Of a stretch of 64,000 nt of DNA, positions 24,974-35,553 are shown piece after piece. This DNA is from Atherinomorus stipes (taxonomy: Eukaryota; Chordata; Actinopteri; Atheriniformes; Atherinidae), in contig JALJCO010008621.1 of the NCBI GenBank assembly GCA_023101725.1, positions 310,001-374,000 of the forward strand. Direction: 5' to 3'. How positions within the stretch are numbered: position 1 is the first letter of the stretch; each line of letters starts with the position of its first letter. Position numbers and translations under genes: made by a program. The notes below the pieces were generated by a model that ran no database searches, was not told the origin of the DNA, and saw only the letters and a list, made by a program, of their open reading frames with translations.

Positions 24974-25343
24974 CATTCATTCCTTTATTCATTTTCCGTA
25001 CTGCTTGGTCCAGTTCAGGGTCGCGGGGGTTGCTGGAGCCTATCCCAGACAGGTCGCCATCCTGTCGCAGGGCCAACACTGAGAGACAGACAACCATTCA
25101 CACTCACATTCACTCCTAGGGACGATTTAGAGTGACCAATTAGCCTAACATGCATATCTTCGGACGGTAGAAGGGAGTCAGTGTAACCGGAGAGAACCCG
25201 CGCATACACGGGAAGAACATGCAAACTCCACACAAGAAGGCCACTGTTGGAATTGTTCAAAGCCCCCCCACAGCAGGGGCTCAAACTAGCGACCTTCTTA
25301 CTGTGGGGCTGCAGTGCTAACCACCATGCCACCCTGCAGCCCG
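24974..25343 (-). mobile_element. tRNA-derived SINE, near full length
   Basis: Read on the minus strand it starts near 25343 with a tRNA-like head (GGCATGGTGGTTAGCACTGC, then a B-box-like GGTCGCTAGTTTGAGCCCC). It passes through the conserved body (GTTCTCTCCGGTTACACTGA, GACCTGTCTGGGATAGGCTC) and ends in the LINE-type tail GCGACCCTGAACTGGACCAA and (ATTC)n-like tetramers at 24974. This repeat is abundant in fish genomes. Other copies in this window lie near 31893, 32147 and 51301. Confidence 0.8.
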
Positions 25344-25820
25344 AGAACAAGACAGTGTCATTAAATTCTGTGACCATTGTGAAAACTGTAATTGTTACAT
25401 AACTTTGTTTTTTACATTTTAAACTGTCATAACGCAGAAAGCAGAAACATTAACAAGAGGTGGGAAACAAATCTGATACTTCACATGGAAAATTTCCCAT
25501 GATTATGACCACATGTAAGAAGAGTAAACAAATAGAAAAAGAGAGAGAAATATTTGTTTATTTATGATTTGCAATATTACCAAACACACAATAACTTTGA
25601 AAGCTGAAATTCACCATCCTCAGAGTTAAATTCTCCATTTGCCGATAGTTTATATGGAAGCCACTGAAAGTGTGTGATTAAAGGCAGGGTGGATGATGTT
25701 TTCCAGGAGCATTTTTTGCTACATTGCTTGAAGTCTTCTTCACACCCCGATTGCAGCCAATTAATTAAATGTTCTGACACAAAAATAAAAAACATGAATC
25801 ACCTGTGGAACGGACAGGAC
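25344..25820. other. Intergenic stretch
   Basis: AT-rich DNA with nothing recognisable. Confidence 0.5.
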
Positions 25821-26295
25821 TATCTAAGCCCATTTTCGCCACTTTGATGAAAAAAAAATAACATGCTGTATCTCATAATTATGACTTAGCTATCTCATAA
25901 TTATGAGATAGTATCTCATAATAATGAGATCCTATCTCATAATAATGAGATAGTATCTCATTATTATGAGATACTATCTCATAATAATGAGATAGCTAAG
26001 TCATAATTATGAGATACTATCTCATAATAATGAGATAGTATCTCATAATTATGAGATACTATCTCATAATAATGAGATAGCTAAGTCATAATTATGAGAT
26101 ACTATCTCATAATTATGAGATAGCTAAGTCATAATTATGAGATACTATCTCATAATTATGAGATAGCTAAGTCATAATTATGAGATAGTATCTCATAATA
26201 ATGAGATACTATCTCATAATTATGAGATCGCTAAGTCATAATCATGAGATACAGCATGTTTTTTTCTTTCATCAGAGTGGCGGAAATGGGCTTCC
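25821..26295. mobile_element. Foldback element with a palindromic minisatellite core
   Basis: The outer arms AAGCCCATTTTCGCCACTTT (left, about 25826) and GAGTGGCGGAAATGGGCTT (right, about 26275-26293) are imperfect inverted repeats. They continue inward through ATGAAAAAAAAATAACATGC / GCATGTTTTTTTCTTTCAT and GTATCTCATAATTATGACTT / AAGTCATAATCATGAGATAC. The whole 475 bp could fold into one long hairpin. No coding capacity is present. It is probably a MITE or foldback transposon whose interior has amplified. Confidence 0.8.
25869..26252. repeat. About 18 tandem palindromic 21-bp units
   Basis: The basic unit TATCTCATAATTATGAGATA is itself a perfect 20-bp palindrome. Variants have AATAATG in the centre or TAAGTCAT replacing TATCTCAT at one arm. 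TATCTCAT and TAAGTCAT variants are interspersed in a partly regular order, suggesting higher-order duplication. Confidence 0.93.
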
Positions 26296-27254
26296 ATACA
26301 GGACTGAAAAAACCCCATCCAATAAAATTGTAACGGCCCGTGCTGGTTGATTGAATAATTATATGTCCATTGAACTTTACCACCATTTGTCACCTTTCCA
26401 CCCTCCCCGCGCACACTCGCATGCTCACAACTTGTCGTGAGCGTCTCACAGTGCACACAAATGTGGCTGCTCGCTGCTCTCATCTATGTAGCTGTTTGCT
26501 CTTAAAATCCACCGAAAAGAAAAAAAATGGATGTGGATCAAGTCATGGAGGTGTTGGTGTTTGCAGTGAGGAAGTTTTACATCACAGAAGAAGTTAGAGG
26601 TGATAATTATATATATATTTTTTTTAGCTTTTTCCTGTGCTGTTGACTGGCAAGCTAACAAGCTATCCACTCGGCTGTTCTCGGTTATCTTCACAGACAA
26701 CCATCGGCGCACACGTTCCTGTGTTCTGGAGGCGTGGCTTCGGGTGGGTGTTTTTTTTTTTTTAAAGGGACTTGAGGCAAGATTAAGAAATGAAACTCGC
26801 GACTGGCGCTTCAGGTAACTGCAGCCACGAGCCAAACCGTCACGGGAGCATAAACAAACTGAAGCTATAATGTTGTTTACTACGCTTTTTCTTCAGAGTT
26901 ACACTTTTTAGTGTCTTTCAATTGATCTGGATCGTTCGCTGACGGCAGAATAATCCAGAAATCGCTTACAGTGTTTGAATTTACCACGACCGTCTTCTTC
27001 CTGTATCAAAACTGTTGGGGATGTGGATGCAGTGTCGTTTGGCGTCACATCTGCAGGGCAGTGCTGGAAATTCGGCCACCGAATTGCAGCGCATTTTGCA
27101 GCACACAGCCTATTCCAAGGCAACGGAGAGAGATGTGGGTGGGCTTGTTCTTTTTGGTATTTAGCGCTTCATCACCCATTAGTATTAGAAAAAATGGACA
27201 TGCATGTTTGTTTTTTTTTAAATTCCTACCTCTCGTCCCTTTAAATATAGCTTG
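26296..27254. other. Non-coding stretch with a short protein-like frame
   Basis: At 26527 on the plus strand, ATG opens a frame beginning MDVDQVMEVLVFAVRKFYI and continuing TEEVR. It then meets a GT donor-like site (AGAG then GTGATA). It could be a relic first exon of a transposon gene or chance, and no partner exon was identified. Confidence 0.3.
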
Positions 27255-27720
27255 TGTGACAGTGTGGGGTCCTGTCACTATGCCTCCAATTGATCATGCG
27301 CTGTGGCTACTTGGCCACAGTGATGTCCATTTGGCTGAATGGTCAGCACGCATGATTTTTCACCAGGGAGTCTGGGGATCAAATCCCGCCTGGGTCCTCA
27401 GTTGTGTACCTTGCCACATTTTGTCGCTGTTGGCAGGATCCATGTGCAATGCTGGTAAACAGTCCGTGGATTCATAATTGGTGGCATCCTGTGCGGAGCA
27501 TGAGGACGTGCTTGTGGAAAGAGGGGGAGAGATGTGACAGTGTGGGGTCCTGTCACTATGCCTCCGATTATGCCTCCAAGTAGCCATGTGCCCTGGCTAC
27601 TTGGCCTCATGGATTTGCCTTTGGCTAAATGGTTTGCGCACATGACTCTCATCTAGGGATCTGGGGATCAATTCCTGCACGGGCCCTCTGTTGTGTACCT
27701 TGCCACACTTGCTTGAACCG
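27255..27720 (+). mobile_element. Two tandem tRNA-like SINE modules
   Basis: Two copies begin with TGTGACAGTGTGGGGTCCTG at 27255 and 27533, 278 bp apart. Each holds a pol III A-box (TGGCTGAATGG at 27332-27342; TGGCTAAATGG at 27622-27632) and a B-box-like element (GGATCAAATCC at 27376-27386; GGATCAATTCC at 27665-27675). They share the tail TTGTGTACCTTGCCACA. A related single head is found on the minus strand near 50360-50440. The pol III boxes and duplication are seen; mobility is inferred. Confidence 0.65.
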
Positions 27721-29349
27721 TTTTTTCAGGATCCCCAACCCTGCCTTTAACACTTTCCAAAGTGTTAAAGGTAGAATCCAGAAATTTTCCCCGTTTCTGT
27801 TTTTCAACACTATTCAAACTGAGGGCCTCCCCTCTGGCTAATGTCCGCAACGCTCTTCGGTACTGTACAAGCCTCACTTCAAAACTCGGGAGCAGTCGAA
27901 AGCCAAACCAATACTGACCTTGGTTTTGAGTGTGCACTATCTAATGCTCTTTTCGCCTGCAGAGTACTTCCTTTTCTTTGCTGCATCCGTTTTTTGGGGT
28001 TTTTTTTTTTGAGAATTTGGGGGAATCTTGTGTCTGCTCCAATCAATGAGTTTATCCCCATAGAGTGCTACGCCTTTAGCTCTGTCATTGGGTGGAGACT
28101 AATACGCAAATCTCTGCCCAGAAACGTCCCGAATACACAGAAAAAAGAGGGAAAAAAATGAAATACAGTCAGGGGGGAGAGGGAGTTTGGAAAACAAAGT
28201 CACCACCACACAAGAGTAGCAGCCCAAAGGTGCAGATCGAGGGATTAGGCTACATACAACTCACGATGCTCACGATGCAGGACGAAACAAGCAGTGCCAC
28301 AAAGCATGATGGGAAATATTCAAATGAACCCACTCCAGGACCAATAACACTATACCTGGATATTCCAACAACACTCCCAACACCAGCCATGTTTCTTTCT
28401 TTTAACCGTTACTCCTCTGTGACAGGGTGGTTTTTAAAGGGACAAATGGGGTATGGGTGGGGGTAGTTGTAGGGTCACGGGTGGGTGTGAGATACTGTAA
28501 TGATGGATGTGTATGCATGAGTCTGTTTTATTTTTATCCATACTATTTTGATGTTAATTGTTTTATTATGTGAAGCTTTGTATTGTTTTTACGCATGAAA
28601 AGTGCTATATATAAATAAAGTTGATTTGATTTGAAGTGTTAAATCTTTCTATGCAATGATGTAACACCCACACACCCATAATTGTTCACCACTACAGAGT
28701 TAATTTTGTTTAAATCAACACTGAAACTTTTAACACCAGAAAATAGCACTTTCAAAGTTGCCCTAAAATGACCTGAAATAGCCACTGCTACTACAAATCC
28801 ATGACTTGGCAACGAGTGCTGATGTAAATGGTCACATATTTGGCTGCAGGTGAACAAAGTCACCAGTAGTTCTGTGTTATTACAGGATCACTACCACCGC
28901 ATACTTGATCTCAATGCTGTCTTCATGCAGCATTATTTTGCCAATAACATTTGACTGTTAATAGTTAGTTGTATAAATGTGAAAGTAAAAATGCAACTAG
29001 ATGTTGTTTACTAGCCATAATGCTGAGTAAATATTCATAAAATGTTTGGGCTCAAGGCAAGTATTTCAAGCCTCCCTGCAATAATGGTTAAAGCCATACT
29101 ATCTGTTTAATAAATGGTTGATGAAAATGTACAATTTTGGATATTTGCTTTTACAAATCAAGTTTAAAGTTTTATTTAAGACAAACAGTTTATTTACAGT
29201 ATAGGAAACAAGTAATTATTTCCTTTGAAAAGTGTTTAAAGCTATTTCTCAAAACAAAAGCATACAAAATAGCGATCATTGCAGCACTGGTGTGGCAATG
29301 ACAAGCATGAAACAAAGAGCAAGGGAGGAAGTGTGTGGCTTAAATAGAT
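27721..29349. other. Intergenic stretch with repeat-derived tails
   Basis: A small hairpin AACACTTTCCAAAGTGTT lies near 27749-27766. At about 28600-28635 there is an AAGTGCTATATATAAATAAA tail followed by GTTGATTTGATTTG, a common fish dispersed-repeat end. A diverged copy of this tail occurs near 37425-37465. No gene is visible. Confidence 0.45.
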
Positions 29350-29565
29350 CACCTAAATTCGATCAGTGTGTTTATTAAATAGTGTTTGAGGTAGATCAAT
29401 CAGGTGTGATTTTGGTCTATTCTTCCACAAACTGCCTTCAAATCTTCAAGGTTCTGGGTCTCATCTGTGAACTGGGATCTTCAGTTCTTTCGGGTCGGGT
29501 GATTGACTGGGCCGTTTTTGCACCTAAATACGATCAGTGTGTTTGTTAGTGTTTGAGGTAAATCA
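29350..29565. mobile_element. Tc1 internal fragment between direct repeats
   Basis: A segment of about 117 bp (29400-29516) closely matches 32573-32690 inside the complete Tc1 element of this window. It is flanked by two diverged copies of a roughly 45-bp sequence starting CACCTAAATTCGATCAGTGT (29350) and CACCTAAATACGATCAGTGT (29521). No Tc1 termini are present. Confidence 0.7.
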
Positions 29566-30281
29566 CATGGAATGCAACACAGCAGTTTGAGCTGTCTGCC
29601 TGAATAAGCTTGCAGACATCTTTTCATTTAAGTAACTTAGTTATCTTTTTTGTTTTTGTTTGTCACTAATAGAAAATGATATTTAGAAATGACCTTCTTT
29701 TTTCTCAAACAATAAAACCTGAAAAACAGTTTTTTTTTTTGTTTTGTTTTTTAGTGCTAATTGGTGTCTGACTAATCATTGAACACCCCATATGAGAAGC
29801 AGTGTATTTACTCAGGCTTCCTGAGGGAGGCAGCAAAACATTATAGAGGTCGACGTAATACAGTAATAGGTCGGCAGGCACTAATCCCCTGGAGGATCTG
29901 AAAATCCTTTCGCATAGGTGTGTAACTGTACATACACACTTATCTCTCAAGTGTCTTCATCTGGTCCATTTCTCTTTGAAGTTAAATGTCCTTCTCACCA
30001 TGATGAGGTGGCTGAATGCTGCACAAGAAGATGAACCCCTTTAACTGTAGTGACATGGGCATATCACACATGTAAATTATCTTTACAGAAAGATAACACC
30101 CCAAAAAGGACAGATATTTACATGTGAACGGGGCTTTATAAGACAGTTGTCATTATGAATGTAAGATTACATTTGTCTCGTGTAAGTTCTTACACATTTC
30201 TGAAAAACATTGATCAAAACACAACATAAGGAGCGTACAGTATCCTCTAAAGGTAGGACCCCCCCCCCCGCTCAATACCTT

Positions 30282-30335
<54 letters not shown>

Positions 30336-31892
30336 CCCCCAACATGCTCCCTGGAAACCTTTGAATTCTTTCATGGTTTGACACATATAGTCAATTTCCC
30401 TGAGTTTCCACCAGAGAGCACAATTTACCCACAAAATCAATATTTTCATTTTGTTAAGCTGTGTTTACTGATTCATGTTCAGTGATTTTAATTAAAGTGA
30501 GTTTATGAATTCTCCAAAACTCTTGAAGTAAAAATTCTTTTGAAGAGGAACGTGTGCCATTAGTGAGAATGGGGACGATGACATAAACCTTACAGATGAG
30601 TCATGACCAAGGCTCATTTTTGTTTTGTTTTTATTGGTACTAAATTCATCAATAGTTTTATTTCTTGTAAAAACATGAAACATTTAACATTTTCATTAAG
30701 ATGGATGTCATCATTTTATAATGAATAATTAAGTTATGTAATGTCAAAATATAAAGAAGACATGTCAATCACAACCTCTTAGTCCCTATGCCAATGTCTT
30801 CATTTATCTTGTATTGTTTGACCAAATAGGAAAGTCCTGAGAACAGTATGTATTCATGTAAGAAAATACAAATGAAAAACACACAATCCTCAAGTCTGAA
30901 ACAAATTTGCTTGTACAAACCCATAAAAAAAAGCCAGAAAGAAGCTAAAATCAGCACTTTCTCAAGGGTTTCTAGGATACCAATTGGTAAACTTGAAAAG
31001 CATTAATCAGAGTCAATTGATTGTGTCATGCTGCTGATTAAATAACACTTAGTAGCACTAAAATTGGTTTTGAATGAGAGCAGGTTGCCAACAACTGATA
31101 ATGCAACTGATAACAACAAATCATACCACTTATTAAGGATCTGACAAGGTTCATATACTTTCATTAGTTCAATGATAGGGCTAAACAGACAATCTAAAAG
31201 GTAAGAAGAAGAAAGAAAAGTACCACATCTTAAGACTGCTGCATCCTACTAGTGAGAGTGACCCTCTACAGCAATAAATCCATTACAGGCTTGTGAGAGG
31301 AACACATCCATAAGCTTCAAATCTCTTTAATACAACACCCATTAGGAAAGTGCTGAGCTCTTTACCAACAGCTAAGATGGTCCTCCACTCAGCAACACTC
31401 GGGCCCCTGCTCTACATTCAGTAAAGTACAGAAAATCACTTCTTAGCACACATTAATATATGAGATTTTAAGACATTTTCCTCTGTCACTGTTTTGGCTT
31501 GGACACTGCTCTGTTTCTGTCTCTACAATAGCCATATAAAGGATTCTAGTCATTGATTTGGGGGATCTCCAAGCAGAGGGTAGAAAAATGCTGAAAGGGT
31601 GACAAGTTTCTCATATTTTATAATCAAAACAGATCAGAGAAACAAAAGCTGCTGGCATAAATGGAGAAGTATTGGATGCAATAATTGGATTCTTTGATAT
31701 TCTTTTCTTTTAATAAAATCATTTATAGTAGAAACAAGATCAGATACGATGTTTAATGTTTAGAGCCAATGTGATGTGATGTGATTATTCTTTGTGTAGT
31801 TTTATCATTTTGAAGACACGCAACAGGTTTTCTCCCTTTTATTAATCCACTTTTAATATCAGTTTTATGTTTTATCAGTTTTATGTATGATC
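29566..31892. other. Intergenic stretch
   Basis: It holds an (AT)n tract at 30285-30332 preceded by a short C run. No gene is supportable. Confidence 0.5.
30285..30332. repeat. (AT)n microsatellite
   Basis: Uninterrupted AT dinucleotides, about 24 units. Confidence 0.95.
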
Positions 31893-32104
31893 CCAGGGGG
31901 GGCTACAGCCTATCCCAACAACTGCTGCTCCAAGAGAGAACTTAGAGATGCCAATTTACTGAACATTTAGGTCTTTAGATTGTATCATGAGAGAAACGTG
32001 TATACACGGAGTGAATATGCTAAATCTACACACAAACGTCAAGGGTCAAACCAGGAATCCACTTGCTGTGGGGCAATGGTGCTAACCACCACTCCACAGT
32101 GCAG
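31893..32104 (-). mobile_element. Diverged SINE fragment
   Basis: It shares the body of the SINE at 24974-25343: GGCTACAGCCTATCCCA on the plus strand near 31902 and GTGCTAACCACCACTCCACA near 32080. The order and orientation are the same but there are deletions. Confidence 0.65.
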
Positions 32105-32146
32105 CCTCCTTCCATTTTATGTAAATGAAAATTAATTTGATATTCA

Positions 32147-32268
32147 TTCATTCATTTTCTATTTTGCTTAGTTTAATTCATGGTTTGGGGGAAACTGGAG
32201 CCTATCCGAGAAATTAGCAGGTGAGATACAGGGTACACCTGGACAGGGCCAACATGTGATATGTTGAT
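32147..32268 (-). mobile_element. SINE 3' fragment adjoining the Tc1 element
   Basis: CATTCATTCATTTTCTATTT is followed by ACTGGAGCCTATCCGAGA and CACCTGGACAGGGCC, matching the tail half of the local SINE family. It stops just before the Tc1 left end, so the Tc1 element probably inserted into or beside this copy. Confidence 0.6.
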
Positions 32269-32274
32269 ATGATA

Positions 32275-33830
32275 CAGCGGGTAAAAAAAGTATTGAACAC
32301 GTCAACATTTTTCTCAGAAAATATATTTCTAGTAGAGCTACTGACATGAATTTTTCACCAGATGTGGGTAAAAACCCAAGTATTGCACACATACAAAGAA
32401 ATCCTGACATTTATGTCCATATTTTAAGTTATATGTAATATAGTGAAATGACACAGGGAATAAGTATTGAATACATTTACTGAAATTTATTAAATACATA
32501 GGTTTTTGCACTTTGTTGGTGATTCCAGCCTCCAGACGCCTCCTGTATGGAGAAACCAGTGGAATACATTGCTCAGGTGTGATTTTGGTCCATTCTTCCA
32601 CAAACTTCCTTCAAATCTTCAAGGTTCCGGGTCTCATCTGTGAGCTCGGATCTTCAGTTCTATTGGGTGGGGTGACTGACTGGGCCGTTCTAGCAGTTTT
32701 ATTTTCTTTTTCTTAAAGCAGGTTAGTGTTTCCTTGGCTGTGTGCTTGGGATGGTTGTCTTGCTGAAAGATCCAGCCTCTTTTCATCTTCAGCAGCTGGC
32801 AGATGGCAGCAGATTCTGGTCCAGAATGTCTCTCTACTTTTCTCCATTCATACTTCCTTCAATGATATGAAGTCTGCCAGTATCACATGCTGAAAAACAG
32901 CCCCCACCATGATGCTACCACCTCCAAACTTCACTGTTGCTATGGTGTTTTGGGGTAAAGTGAGGTGCCATTTCTCCTCCAAACATGTTGTGTCTTATGA
33001 CATCTGAAGAGTTCAGTTTTGGTCTCATCTGGCCAGACTATGTTTTCCAGAATGTCATGGGTTTGTCCAGATGTTGTGATGCAAACTTCAAACCAGCATC
33101 AACATGCTTTTTCTTCAGAAATGGAGTCTTGCGTGGTGTATGTGCACGAAGACCATGGGGTTTGAGTGCATAACTTCTTGTTTTCTCTGAAACAACTGTA
33201 CCTGCTGATTCCAGGTCTTTCTGAAGCTCTCCACGAGTGGTCCTGGGCTGTTGGAGAACCTCTCTTATTGTTGTTCTGACTCCTCTGTCTGAAATCTTGC
33301 GAGGAACACCTGGCTGTGGCCAGTTTATGACAATGCCGTGTTCTTTCCACTTCTGGATGATGGCCCCAATGGTGCTTACTGGAACTTTCAAAAGTTTAGA
33401 AATGCACCTGGAACCAATGCCTTCAGCATGTTTGCAATAATAAGGTTGCGTAGGTCTTTAGACAGCTCTTTGCTTTTACCCATCTTAATCTTCTTGTCTG
33501 ACACCTTGGTGATGAGAAACCTTTTTAAAGGCATCGATCAGGACTAAACCAGCTGATATTAATACTTCTAAATACTGACAGACTCCAGCTGCTTTCTTGG
33601 CTTTCCAGATGTTTGTCCTCCATTTCTTCATATGCTCAATACTTATTACTTGTGTCATTTCACTATATTACACATAACTTCATTTATGGATTTAAATGTT
33701 TGGATTTCTTTGTATGTGTGCATTACTTGGATTGTTGCCAACATCTGGTGAAAATTCCATGTCGATAGCTCTACTAGAAATTTATTTTCTAAGAAAAATG
33801 TTGATGTGTTCAATATTTTATTACCCGCTG
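32275..33830 (-). mobile_element. Tc1/mariner transposon, both ends intact, transposase broken
   Basis: The 1556-bp element starts CAGCGGGTAAAAAAAGTATT and ends in the inverse (AATATTTTATTACCCGCTG). It is flanked by TA at 32273-32274 and 33831-33832. The inverted repeats extend roughly 70 bp with scattered mismatches (TTTCTAGTAGAGCTA is shared). Its length is typical for Tc1 elements. The transposase reads on the minus strand and is disabled. The right end lies about 660 bp upstream of the rhodopsin start codon. Confidence 0.93.
32500..33483 (-). pseudogene. Tc1 transposase pseudogene
   Basis: The coding sequence starts at 33483 (MGKSKELSKDLRNLIIANM) and then shifts frame. It resumes with LLKVPVSTIGAIIQKWKEH, the first helix-turn-helix, continues with GVPRKISDRGVRTTIREVLQ and TTRGELQKDLESAGTVVSEK, the second DNA-binding part, and reaches KTPFLKKKHVDAGLKFASQH at about 33080. 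After a stop near 33038 the sequence is still transposase-like by eye (TCTGGCCAGATGAGACCAAA, GTGGTAGCATCATGGTGGG) but shifted and interrupted, so the DDE catalytic domain is not intact. The left boundary is approximate. Confidence 0.85.
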
Positions 33831-33832
33831 TA

Positions 33833-34270
33833 TTCAAACAAACACAAAAGTATATACACAGTACATATAAATACATTATACATGTTCCTGGCTTTCCTAA
33901 ATATTGATTTCATTTTCAAACACACTCTTACATAATTTTCTTTCTTTCTCTTTTTTTAATTGAGTTTTATAGCGTTATCTTTCTAATTCTTTTAAAGTGG
34001 TGCAAAAAGTCTTAACAAGTTAAAAAGTTAAGTTTTCCAGAGAAAGGATACAAGCAAAGTGTGCATAGTAAAAACTGAATTCCTGTGTGAACTGTCATGT
34101 TGTTTGTCCACCAAAACTTTTTCTTTTTGCTAAGGTTCGTTTATGATGTTTTTTTATTTATTTTTTTGTATTTGGTAATATTTGTAAAGTTGTGATCATG
34201 CTTTAAAATAAACAGCCTCTGGGTAGCTCCATAACAGGCCTGAGCAGGTGTAACCTTAATATCTTGATGA
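33833..34270. other. AT-rich region upstream of rhodopsin
   Basis: No gene is present. The TTTCTTTCTCTTTTTTT and TTTTTTTATTTATTTTTTT tracts are simple AT-rich sequence between the Tc1 element and the opsin promoter. Confidence 0.5.
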
Positions 34271-34280
34271 GTGGTCAGTT

Positions 34281-34400
34281 ATGTTTGCAGTGACGGCTGG
34301 ATTAGATATTAACTGTGGCCTAAATCAATTTGTGCTGACGGATTAGGAAACTGATAATCCAAGGTGCACCTTTTAAAAGCCAGACCGTCACCACCAGATC
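34281..34400 (+). promoter_or_regulatory. rho: Rod-opsin proximal promoter
   Basis: TGTGCTGACGGATTAG at 34331-34346 combines an NRL-response-like TGCTGAC half-site with a CRX/OTX GGATTA (34340-34345). A second CRX site lies in the opposite orientation (TAATCC, 34355-34360), and another GGATTA sits at about 34289-34294. A TATA-like TTTTAAAAG is at 34371-34379. This layout of NRL and CRX sites just upstream of a TATA box is what is known for vertebrate rod-opsin promoters. Transcription probably starts near 34400, leaving a 5' UTR of about 90 bases. Confidence 0.75.
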
Positions 34401-34488
34401 CATTTGTAGCAAGGTCCATCTCCATCACTTTCCCAAACAGCCAGAAGAAACACCACCGAAGGGCTGACAGCAACCGCAAGCCGCAACC

Positions 34489-35553
34489 ATGAACGGCACA
34501 GAGGGACCATTTTTTTATATCCCTATGCTTAACACCACCGGCGTCGTCCGGAGTCCTTATGAATATCCTCAGTACTACCTTGTCAACCCAGCAGCCTATG
34601 CTGTTCTGGGCGCCTACATGTTTTTCCTCATCCTGGTCGGCTTCCCCATCAACTTCCTCACTCTCTACGTCACCATCGAACACAAGAAGCTGCGAACCCC
34701 TCTAAACTACATCCTGCTGAATCTTGCGGTGGCCGATCTCTTCATGGTGTTCGGAGGATTCACCACAACGATATACACCTCCATGCACGGCTACTTCGTC
34801 CTCGGCCGCCTTGGCTGCAATATTGAAGGATTCTTTGCTACCCTTGGTGGTGAGATCGGTCTGTGGTCACTGGTTGTTCTGGCTATTGAGAGGTGGGTGG
34901 TCGTCTGCAAGCCCATCAGCAACTTCCGCTTTGGTGAGAATCACGCTATCATGGGTGTCGCCTTCACCTGGATCATGGCCTCCGCCTGTGCTGTCCCCCC
35001 TCTTTTCGGCTGGTCTCGTTACATCCCTGAGGGCATGCAGTGCTCATGTGGAATCGACTACTACACCCGCGCAGAGGGCTTCAACAATGAGTCCTTTGTC
35101 ATCTACATGTTCGTCTGCCACTTCATCATTCCCCTAGTTGTTGTGTTCTTCTGCTACGGCCGCCTGGTCTGCGCTGTCAAGGAGGCTGCTGCTGCCCAGC
35201 AGGAGTCTGAGACCACCCAGAGAGCTGAGAGGGAAGTCACCCGCATGGTCATTATCATGGTCGTTTCCTTCCTGATTTCATGGGTTCCCTATGCAAGTGT
35301 GGCCTGGTATATCTTCACACACCAGGGCTCTGAATTCGGACCTCTCTTCATGACCATCCCAGCCTTCTTTGCCAAGAGTTCCTCCATCTACAACCCAATG
35401 ATCTACATCTGCATGAACAAGCAGTTCCGCCACTGCATGATCACCACCTTGTGCTGCGGGAAGAACCCCTTTGAAGAGGAGGAGGGTGCATCCTCCACTG
35501 CCTCCAAGACCGAGGCCTCCTCTGTCTCATCCAGCTCCGTGTCTCCTGCATAA
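34489..35553 (+). CDS. rho: Rhodopsin (rod visual pigment), intronless, complete
   Basis: Single-exon 354-residue opsin, the usual teleost RH1 length. It is a seven-transmembrane photoreceptor of rod outer-segment discs that binds 11-cis retinal and activates transducin. The N-terminus [13 protein letters not shown] carries glycosylation sites Asn2 and Asn15. Lys296 is the Schiff-base lysine ([11 protein letters not shown]) and Glu113 its counterion. Cys110-Cys187 form the conserved disulfide, Glu134-Arg135-Trp136 is the ERW motif, NPMIY (302-306) the NPxxY equivalent, and Cys322/Cys323 the palmitoylation pair. A Ser/Thr-rich tail ends VSPA, the VxPx outer-segment targeting signal. Tuning-site residues are Asp83, Glu122, Gly124, Phe261, Ala269, Ala292 and Ser299, so a green-absorbing (about 500 nm) rod pigment is inferred. 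The absence of introns shows it is the fish retrogene copy, not exo-rhodopsin. The codons are GC-richer than the flanks. Confidence 0.98.
   Translation: MNGTEGPFFYIPMLNTTGVVRSPYEYPQYYLVNPAAYAVLGAYMFFLILVGFPINFLTLYVTIEHKKLRTPLNYILLNLAVADLFMVFGGFTTTIYTSMHGYFVLGRLGCNIEGFFATLGGEIGLWSLVVLAIERWVVVCKPISNFRFGENHAIMGVAFTWIMASACAVPPLFGWSRYIPEGMQCSCGIDYYTRAEGFNNESFVIYMFVCHFIIPLVVVFFCYGRLVCAVKEAAAAQQESETTQRAEREVTRMVIIMVVSFLISWVPYASVAWYIFTHQGSEFGPLFMTIPAFFAKSSSIYNPMIYICMNKQFRHCMITTLCCGKNPFEEEEGASSTASKTEASSVSSSSVSPA

Noticed and set aside
26971..27477. A 168-codon plus-strand frame
   Set aside because: It runs through repetitive DNA and the first tRNA-like module, and shows no conserved domain.
30153..30485. 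Open frames with YIYIYI runs
   Set aside because: They are translations of an AT microsatellite. The same applies near 55004-55264 and 58993-59335.
34309..35137. Alternate frames over the rhodopsin gene (minus 34309-34683, plus 34724-35137)
   Set aside because: They are shadows of the GC-rich opsin coding sequence.
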